A DNA stretch of 11,932 nucleotides, taken from an uncultured Bacteroidales bacterium. GTDB lineage: Bacteria > Bacteroidota > Bacteroidia > Bacteroidales > UBA4417. A program made the translations under genes and the position numbers. Location: positions 1 through 11,932 of the forward strand of contig CAIXAQ010000969.1 in the NCBI GenBank assembly GCA_903917425.1, in the 5' to 3' direction. Every line of letters starts with the position of its first letter. The first letter of the stretch is position 1. Under the pieces are notes generated by a model. It saw only the letters and a program-made list of their open reading frames with translations, searched no databases and was not told the origin of the DNA. Below are positions 6,554 through 11,932 of the stretch, piece after piece.

Positions 6554-7564
6554 ATGAAAATCAAATTCAACAGCCTGATAAAAGTTGCCGTTACCATAGC
6601 AATACTATTCTTCCTTTTATGGAAAGTGAAGTTCAATGCAGATGGTTTTAGCCATATCCTTGGCTCCTTACGTTTAGGGTATTTTTTGCTTTCGTTGTTT
6701 GGGGTTGTGCTTGTGCTGGGAATAAAAAGTTACCGCTGGCGCATACTCATCAGCAACGAAGGTGCAAGTTATTCGGCATACAATGCTTTTGGCGCCTATA
6801 TGGCTTCCGATGCCATAGGGATAATTACCCCGGGTCGCATCGGCGAAATTGCCAGGCTTTATTATGTGAGACAGGAAACTGACATTAGTTTCTATGCTGC
6901 TTTTAAAACCCTTGTTTCCGACAGGATATTCGATTTTACCATGTTAGGATGGTTTGGATTGTCGGGAATGATGTTTTATTTCAAAACATTTGGCGACCAC
7001 CCTGGAATCTACTATGCTATCGGGGTTTTGCTGCTTTTTATCATTGGCTATATTGTTGTAATTAAACTACTTGCCTTATTGCTCAGGAGCAAAAAAGTGA
7101 GCCGCTTTCCGGTGGTACGGTTTGTTTACGAAAGTTTTCTGGCCGTTATCGGGAACCGTGCACCCCGGATGTGGGCCATTACCATACTTGCCTATAGTAT
7201 ATTTTTCGGATTTTCGTGGCTTATCATGGTTGCCCTGCATTTAAAACCTTCCTATATTGATGTGGTTTTTATCATGAGCATTATGAGCCTGAGCACTATT
7301 ATTCCTTTATCGGTAGCCGGTTTCGGCACACGCGAAGCCACCCTGGTGCTCTTGTTCGCCTATTATGGTTTAGCCAGCGAAACAGCCATTTCATTTTCAT
7401 TGCTGCATTTTACGGCATTTTTCCTTTGGGGCGGACTAATCGGCCTGGTATTCTGGTTGTTGATGCCCATTTCGTTGCAGCAGGTACAGGATGATTCGAA
7501 AAGTATATTCCTTTTGTTCAAACCTGAACGTGTGGAGAAACAGATAATAAAGACTGATTTATAA
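6554..7564 (+). CDS. Flippase-like integral membrane protein (lysylphosphatidylglycerol synthase TM-region family)
   Basis: This 336-residue inner-membrane protein has about eight hydrophobic segments, including residues 9-24, 42-58, 126-143, 152-178, 207-228, 236-256, 262-282 and 286-305. The family hallmarks are present: SDAIGIITPGRIGEIARLYY (85-104; core PGRIGE 93-98), VSDRIFDF (121-128) and PLSVAGFGTREATL (251-264). It has the membrane part only, with no aminoacyl-phosphatidylglycerol transferase domain. Proteins of this kind (UPF0104 / DUF-type relatives of the MprF membrane half) are thought to move or modify lipids or lipid-linked sugars, and many are found beside glycosyltransferases, as here. 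A good promoter sits upstream. A 317-base gap follows, so the downstream gene probably has its own promoter. The substrate is unknown. Confidence 0.88.
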   Translation: MKIKFNSLIKVAVTIAILFFLLWKVKFNADGFSHILGSLRLGYFLLSLFGVVLVLGIKSYRWRILISNEGASYSAYNAFGAYMASDAIGIITPGRIGEIARLYYVRQETDISFYAAFKTLVSDRIFDFTMLGWFGLSGMMFYFKTFGDHPGIYYAIGVLLLFIIGYIVVIKLLALLLRSKKVSRFPVVRFVYESFLAVIGNRAPRMWAITILAYSIFFGFSWLIMVALHLKPSYIDVVFIMSIMSLSTIIPLSVAGFGTREATLVLLFAYYGLASETAISFSLLHFTAFFLWGGLIGLVFWLLMPISLQQVQDDSKSIFLLFKPERVEKQIIKTDL

Positions 7565-7881
7565 ATAGCAGAAATTAAAATAGTTATGCCAATATAGTTG
7601 CATAATTTATAGTGCAAAAAACATTCTTCTTTATAGCCTTACACTGAAATTGGATCAATTTCCGAACAGGATTTTTTGGACCAGACGCCGGATTTACCCT
7701 GTTTGTTTTGTATAAATCAAAAAGCAGATCGATGCGGACTTCCATACTTGCTTACTTTTATTAAATTTGCAGATTCTTTTCGGATAATAAATGCTGATTG
7801 ACAACCTACTGCATACTGATCTGAACGCGGCAATAGTCGTATTCAGAAAAGGGATTGGTTCTCAACCGGGGTAAAAATAGT
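7565..7881. other. 317-base intergenic region with one promoter-like box and a possible 27-codon leader ORF
   Basis: This gap between the flippase-like gene and the large membrane protein is A/T-rich. It holds a -7 type box at 7762-7769 and, downstream of that, a short ATG-started frame at 7791-7874 that could encode 27 residues. No known RNA structure, clear terminator or repeat was recognised in it. The first 195 bases show nothing supportable. Confidence 0.6.
7762..7769 (+). promoter_or_regulatory. Promoter -7 box (TAAATTTG) upstream of the GT-C-like gene
   Basis: TAAATTTG matches TAnnTTTG and is followed by CAG, as at the ferredoxin and korA boxes. No TTTG is seen 19-21 bases upstream. 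The leader to the ATG at 7882 would be about 105 bases. Confidence 0.5.
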
Positions 7882-9933
7882 ATGATTAAAAAACTGCAGA
7901 TCGCTTTCCTGGTTGTTATTCCCCTGGTATTCCTTGTTTTAGGACTGCGGTTCGATCGTACCAAATACGGTACCGATCCCGAAAGTGCGTATTTGCTCAA
8001 CGGCATTAATATTGCCTGCGGGAAGGCCGTGGGTCATTTTGACAATCCGGGGACGACTGTTCAGATGTATAGCGCTGTTGTTATCAGTGTTACACATGTA
8101 TTACGCCACCCGGGCACCAATCTTCAAACGGATGTATTGTCGAATTCCGAGTATTATATCGAAATATTACGAAAAGGTTTCATTCTCTTAAATGCATGCA
8201 TATTGCTGCTACTTGGGCTTTTCACGTTTTCGGTTTTGAAAAATTTCTGGGCCGGATTATTGCTACAGGTAGCACCATTCCTGTCGGTTACATTACTTGA
8301 AGAGTGTTTTACAAAAGTGGCACCCGAACAATTGTTATTCACCGCTACTGTAGTCTTAATTATCCTTTTGCTGAAGTTTTATAACTCTGAAGATCGCGAC
8401 AACAAAAGATTTTCAATTTTGTTTGGCTTGCTTGCCGGTTTCGGGATGGCTACAAAACTCACCTTCCTGCCGGTACTTATCATCCCTTTCATTGTTCTCG
8501 AAGGACAGCGAAACAAGTGGCTGTACGTCGGTACTATAATTCCTGCATTTATTTTGTTTACGCTGCCGGCAGTTACCGGCTACCTGCATATGGCAAACTG
8601 GTTCCTGAACCTGGGTACGCACACAGGCACATACGGTTCCGGTAATAGCGGGTTCATTGATCCTGCAAAGTACTTGGGCTCACTGATTTTGATTGTTAAG
8701 AATAACAAGGCGCTGGTAGTTGTGATGATTTTGGCAACTGTTGTTGTACTTTTTGCCGGTTTATTCAGAAGAAAACAACTACAGGCCAAATACAAAAAAG
8801 AGTTTTCGATACTGATTTCATTGCTTGTTGCACAGTTTGGAAGTATATTGATGGTTGCCAAGCACTACCAAAGCAATCACTATCTTTTCCCGGCACTAAG
8901 CCTTGTAGGGTTTGTAATCATTTTTATTTATTTGTTGATCAGCAGTCGTTTACAAGAGAAAGGCAAGACAATTCTGAGAAAATCATTCCCGGTTTTTGTT
9001 GCGATTGTTATTGGATTTGCCGTGCTCAATAAACCGGATTTGACCCAGGCCTACGAAGGCTACCGCTCCTCGAATCAGAGTACCAACGAAACTTTTGCAC
9101 GCCTCGATCGTGATTATAAGTCGTATGTGAAAGTTTTTTATTACCCGGTCTCTTTCAACGAGTATGCCTCGCTCAAGTGGGGAAATGTGTATTCGAAACA
9201 GTATAGCAGCGGAAAACTCATGGAATTGTTTCCCGAAGGATTGTTTTATAATGTGACAGATAACAGCTTTCAGTTCTGGGAAACCAATATTCCGGCAAAA
9301 GAAGTTGTGCAGAAATACGGGGGACGGATTCTGCTTGTCGGTGGACCGTTGAACTACGAGGAAATTAAAAAGGTGGAGGCAAATGGATTAAAACTGAAAC
9401 GGCTTTTCGACAGCCGGCTCCAGGCGGTTTTTGAGATTGATACCGCCAATTCGGATTTCTTCAAAGGTAAGATGCATAGCGGTACCCCGAAATGGTCGTT
9501 GCAAAATGACCTGGAGACGCTAAGCCCGGATGGTCAATCGGTTTTGTCGGCTGACGGTACTGTATTTTGTAAAAATTCATCTGTAGCCAGCAGTAAAGCG
9601 CGTTCAGGAAAACATGCTTTCAGCCTGCCAACGATAGAATGTTACGGAATGAATTACGAAATCCCAGCTGTAAAACCTGGCGATTGGTATGAAATTAGCA
9701 TCTGGAAAACCGTAAACAGCCCGGATGCATTCCTGGTTGCCTCGGCAGAAACGGCCGATCCGTTTTACCTGCAATCCAGCGAATATATCGAAACCGATGG
9801 CAAAGGATGGGGTAAAGTAATGTTAAATATTAAAATTCCTGATGATTTTAAAGGTAACAAATTAAAAATCTACCTTTGGAACCATGGAAACAGCCCTTGC
9901 TGGTTTGACGATTTTCGGATTGACAAGTATTAA
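7882..9933 (+). CDS. GT-C-like polytopic glycosyltransferase-family membrane protein with C-terminal beta-rich (jelly-roll-like) domain
   Basis: From ATG 7882 the protein has 683 residues; an in-frame TTG at 7855 would add nine, but ATG is preferred. About ten transmembrane segments fill residues 7-400. The first outer loop has TKYGTDPESAYLLNGI (28-42; acidic D32 and E34) and GHFDNPGTTVQM (51-62). An acidic motif after the first helix is where GT-C enzymes (GT39/ArnT-like) place catalytic acids, and GHxDxPGT is a pattern I recall from related Bacteroidota proteins. Residues about 400-520 form a soluble domain. Residues about 545-683 look like a beta-sandwich: SGKHAFSL, DWYEISIWKT, GWGKVMLNIKIPDD and a closing CWFDDFRIDKY. 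Such enzymes use polyprenyl-phosphate sugars outside the membrane; the neighbouring GT2 could supply one. Donor and acceptor are unknown, and GT-C assignment rests on topology and the loop motif. Confidence 0.75.
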   Translation: MIKKLQIAFLVVIPLVFLVLGLRFDRTKYGTDPESAYLLNGINIACGKAVGHFDNPGTTVQMYSAVVISVTHVLRHPGTNLQTDVLSNSEYYIEILRKGFILLNACILLLLGLFTFSVLKNFWAGLLLQVAPFLSVTLLEECFTKVAPEQLLFTATVVLIILLLKFYNSEDRDNKRFSILFGLLAGFGMATKLTFLPVLIIPFIVLEGQRNKWLYVGTIIPAFILFTLPAVTGYLHMANWFLNLGTHTGTYGSGNSGFIDPAKYLGSLILIVKNNKALVVVMILATVVVLFAGLFRRKQLQAKYKKEFSILISLLVAQFGSILMVAKHYQSNHYLFPALSLVGFVIIFIYLLISSRLQEKGKTILRKSFPVFVAIVIGFAVLNKPDLTQAYEGYRSSNQSTNETFARLDRDYKSYVKVFYYPVSFNEYASLKWGNVYSKQYSSGKLMELFPEGLFYNVTDNSFQFWETNIPAKEVVQKYGGRILLVGGPLNYEEIKKVEANGLKLKRLFDSRLQAVFEIDTANSDFFKGKMHSGTPKWSLQNDLETLSPDGQSVLSADGTVFCKNSSVASSKARSGKHAFSLPTIECYGMNYEIPAVKPGDWYEISIWKTVNSPDAFLVASAETADPFYLQSSEYIETDGKGWGKVMLNIKIPDDFKGNKLKIYLWNHGNSPCWFDDFRIDKY

Positions 9934-9995
9934 AATAGGAATTGAAAACGGAAGTTGCTTCTAGATAAATAGTAACGTATAGAATTGATAAAAAT

Positions 9996-10754
9996 ATGAT
10001 AAACGGAAAAAAAATTGTGGTAGTGCTGCCAGCCTACAATGCCGGTCAAACCCTGGAACGCACATATAAAGAAATACCATTCGATATTGTGGATGAGGTG
10101 GTTTTGGTCGACGACCGTAGCCGGGACAACACGGTAGACGTGGCACATCAGATTGGTATAAAGCATGTGTTGCAGCACGAAAACAACAAAGGGTATGGCG
10201 GAAACCAGAAAACCTGTTACGATGCAGCGTTGAAGCTAGGCGGCGATATAGTTATTATGTTGCATCCCGATTATCAATATACACCCATGCTTATTCAATC
10301 TATGGCGTATCTGATTGCCAATGATGTATTTCCTGTGGTTTTTGGCTCCCGCATCCTGGGTAACGGGGCACTTAAAGGCGGTATGCCAATGATTAAATAT
10401 ATTTCGAACCGTGGACTGACGCTTATTCAGAATATTCTTATAAACCAGAAACTTTCCGAGTACCATACCGGTTACAGGGCATTTTCACGTGAAGTATTGC
10501 AATCGGTTGATTATCATGCAAACAGCGATGATTTTGTGTTCGATAACCAGATGATTTCACAGATTATTTATATGGGATTTCCTGTGGGCGAAATTACTTG
10601 TCCAACCAAATATTTCAAGGAAGCATCATCTATTAACCTGATGCGCAGCACTATATACGCCCTGGGTGTATTGAAAACATCCATGTCGCATTTTATGAAT
10701 AAATTGGGGATATTGCATTCAAAACGGTATCAAAAACCAAACATATTATCATAG
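9996..10754 (+). CDS. Family 2 glycosyltransferase, dolichol/polyprenyl-phosphate mannose synthase (DPM)-like
   Basis: This 252-residue cytoplasmic GT-A enzyme probably moves a sugar from a nucleotide sugar to polyprenyl phosphate. It opens with KIVVVLPAYNAGQTLERTY (6-24), followed by EVVLVDDRSRDNT (34-46, Asp 39 and 40 binding the nucleotide), NKGYGGNQKTCYDAAL (64-79) and HPDYQYTP (90-97), which takes the place of the metal-binding DxD. HTGYRAFS (157-164) and CPTKYFKEASSIN (202-214) are typical of the DPM-like group. There is no C-terminal pair of transmembrane helices, unlike GtrB-type enzymes, so it is soluble or peripheral. It starts 62 bases after the GT-C-like gene on the same strand and is probably co-transcribed with it. 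The stop codon TAG at 10752-10754 lies within the first arm of a repeat array. Sugar specificity cannot be read. Confidence 0.9.
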   Translation: MINGKKIVVVLPAYNAGQTLERTYKEIPFDIVDEVVLVDDRSRDNTVDVAHQIGIKHVLQHENNKGYGGNQKTCYDAALKLGGDIVIMLHPDYQYTPMLIQSMAYLIANDVFPVVFGSRILGNGALKGGMPMIKYISNRGLTLIQNILINQKLSEYHTGYRAFSREVLQSVDYHANSDDFVFDNQMISQIIYMGFPVGEITCPTKYFKEASSINLMRSTIYALGVLKTSMSHFMNKLGILHSKRYQKPNILS

Positions 10755-10792
10755 AGACGCAAGGCATTGCGTCTCTACGCAATATATTGCGT
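10752..10792. repeat. Alternating inverted-repeat array of ACGCAA/TTGCGT at a convergent gene junction
   Basis: Hexamers ACGCAA (10757), TTGCGT (10767), ACGCAA (10777) and TTGCGT (10787) alternate at exactly 10-base steps, separated by 4-base spacers GGCA, CTCT and TATA. The first pair extends to an 11-bp perfect stem (10752-10762 with 10767-10777, loop GGCA). The last pair forms a 16-base perfect palindrome (10777-10792). The structure starts on the GT2 stop codon and ends 12 bases before the stop of the convergent gene. It could act as a two-way transcription barrier, although it has no T tract. The stem closely resembles the GAGACGCAA...TTGCGTCTC dispersed palindromes I recall from Bacteroidota and cyanobacterial genomes, so it may be a REP-like element. 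Confidence 0.88.
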
Positions 10793-10804
10793 TCGGAATG
10801 TATA

Positions 10805-11932
10805 TCAATCAAAAATTGTAATCGTAAGGTTATCTATCAGAACGGGCGTTTTGCCTTGTAACCAGAAATAGATTGTCACGGAATCATCCTTTGAGCGCAC
10901 CTCAGGTGTGAGGTAGTCCATGGTCATGGTATTCCATTGGCCGGCTTTCATGCTATATACCGGCAGCGAAATGCTGCTCGCACGGTAATTGTAAAGTTCG
11001 CCTTTATGCTGAAAGGTAATTACCAGGTTTGCCATATTTTCCTCTATCCTTACCGGAAATACTTTCACCTCGGCACGCAGCCAGGCATGGTCTTTTGAGG
11101 TAATTTCCGAGTATGACATCTTGAAAGCGGGCGAGAAAGAATGTTTTTCATCGAGGCGAAGCGAGAATTTTCCGGCAAAAACGGTATCTTTATTCAGTGT
11201 CAGTTCCTGATCCTCCGGCTTCTCGAAATCAAATAAAGCAGCCGTCCGCTTTCTGTAATCCGATTCATTTTTCAATACTTCAACGGCATCTGCCGGACGG
11301 TCGATTAACAAAAGTTTGCGATCGGCTTCGGTACATGATGTTTTTCCAAATATGGCGAAGTAATATGCCTTTGTCATCCGTGTGCGGTCAATTACTCCGT
11401 GTGCCCATTGCCATGTCTGGAAAAGGTTGAGCATTAACAACAGAAACATGACTGAGAAAAGCAAATACCTGCGTATTTTATTCCGTTCCTGTACCTGCTG
11501 TAACAGGTAGCCAAGCGGAATGGCAAGCAATACATACGACGATAATAATGCCCGCTGACTGTAGCTCCCACCGGCGTACCACCAACAAGTCCAACTCGAA
11601 ACAACAAAGAGATTGACTAAGAAATAGACGAGAATACTGTAAAACAGCGGCCTGTTTTTTTTAAAAAGACTGGCAAAACCATCTAAGGCAAAGATCATTA
11701 CGGGTGTATAAATAAGCCAGCCTTTGCGGAAACTGAATATAACTTCCATCACATAGGGTCGGGCGAAATCGAAGCCTTCGCCGGCATTGTTGTAGCTGTA
11801 AAATAACCATTGCCCGGAAGTGTATTTCCAGTAAAGCAACTGGGGTAGCCCGGCAATAAAAACGGCTAAAACCAGTAAAAGCAACTGCCAATAGTTCGCT
11901 CTTACCAGGCTTAGTTTGTGCCTGAAGTTTTC
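10805..11932 (-). CDS. GT-C-like polytopic membrane protein, C-terminal part (N-terminus outside window)
   Basis: The minus-strand frame is open from the window edge to TGA at 10807-10805, giving 375 residues. The first internal start-like codon is only a TTG within a hydrophobic helix, so the gene surely begins beyond 11932. About five transmembrane segments are visible (LLLLVLAVFIAGLPQLLYW; WLIYTPVMIFALDGFASLF; ILVYFLVNLFVVSSW; ALLSSYVLLAIPLGYLL; LLFSVMFLLLMLNLF). The segment FSFRKGWLIYTPVMIFAL is a pattern I associate with ArnT/GT39-like Bacteroidota membrane proteins. A soluble C-terminal domain of about 145 residues contains AGKFSLRL, AWLRAEVKVFP, QWNTMTMDYLTPE and a closing VLIDNLTITIFD. 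Its order of elements matches the end of the GT-C-like protein at 7882-9933. It is convergent with the GT2 gene, with only 50 bases between them. Catalytic loop and start are not visible. Confidence 0.72.
   Translation of the reverse strand, partial: ENFRHKLSLVRANYWQLLLLVLAVFIAGLPQLLYWKYTSGQWLFYSYNNAGEGFDFARPYVMEVIFSFRKGWLIYTPVMIFALDGFASLFKKNRPLFYSILVYFLVNLFVVSSWTCWWYAGGSYSQRALLSSYVLLAIPLGYLLQQVQERNKIRRYLLFSVMFLLLMLNLFQTWQWAHGVIDRTRMTKAYYFAIFGKTSCTEADRKLLLIDRPADAVEVLKNESDYRKRTAALFDFEKPEDQELTLNKDTVFAGKFSLRLDEKHSFSPAFKMSYSEITSKDHAWLRAEVKVFPVRIEENMANLVITFQHKGELYNYRASSISLPVYSMKAGQWNTMTMDYLTPEVRSKDDSVTIYFWLQGKTPVLIDNLTITIFD

Overview
The window looks like a chromosomal segment from a member of the Bacteroidota, most likely an anaerobic or facultative one. 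Four things point there: an ECF sigma / FecR-type anti-sigma pair of the kind expanded in this phylum, a downstream STN-domain outer-membrane protein, upstream sequences matching the phylum's -7 box TAnnTTTG (one with a correctly spaced TTTG -33 box), and start codons mostly without a Shine-Dalgarno sequence. An operon for ferredoxin-dependent 2-oxoacid oxidation fits anaerobic or low-potential metabolism. No rRNA, tRNA, CRISPR array, transposase or phage gene was recognised.

Layout. (1) 1-2717, minus strand: a cell-surface signalling cassette read as ECF sigma factor, then FecR-like anti-sigma factor, then an exported STN-domain protein cut by the window start. The last gene is not a normal SusC/TonB receptor in the part visible. 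After the STN domain come an Asp-Thr-rich linker and what looks like a small outer-membrane beta-barrel. (2) 2956-3177, minus strand: a 55-residue 2[4Fe-4S] ferredoxin with its own promoter-like box and a very clear intrinsic terminator. (3) 3420-6399, plus strand: divergent from the ferredoxin, a two-gene operon for the fused gamma-alpha subunit and the beta subunit of a 2-oxoacid:ferredoxin oxidoreductase (probably 2-oxoglutarate, KorAB), closed by an intrinsic terminator. The ferredoxin is a plausible electron acceptor. (4) 6444-10754, plus strand: an envelope-glycan group made of a flippase-like (LPG-synthase TM type) membrane protein with a good promoter, a large GT-C-like membrane protein with a C-terminal beta-rich domain, and a DPM-type GT2 glycosyltransferase. 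(5) 10805-11932, minus strand: the 3' part of a second GT-C-like membrane protein, convergent with the GT2 gene and ending in a domain that resembles the end of the first GT-C protein.

How they may work together: GT2 enzymes of this type usually make polyprenyl-phosphate sugars, and GT-C enzymes use such lipid-linked sugars outside the cytoplasmic membrane. The GT2 and its two GT-C neighbours could therefore form one lipid-linked sugar transfer module. This is inferred from families and position only. The convergent junction at 10752-10792 holds an unusual alternating array of ACGCAA and TTGCGT hexamers, each exactly 10 bp from the next. It is the most eye-catching non-coding structure in the window.
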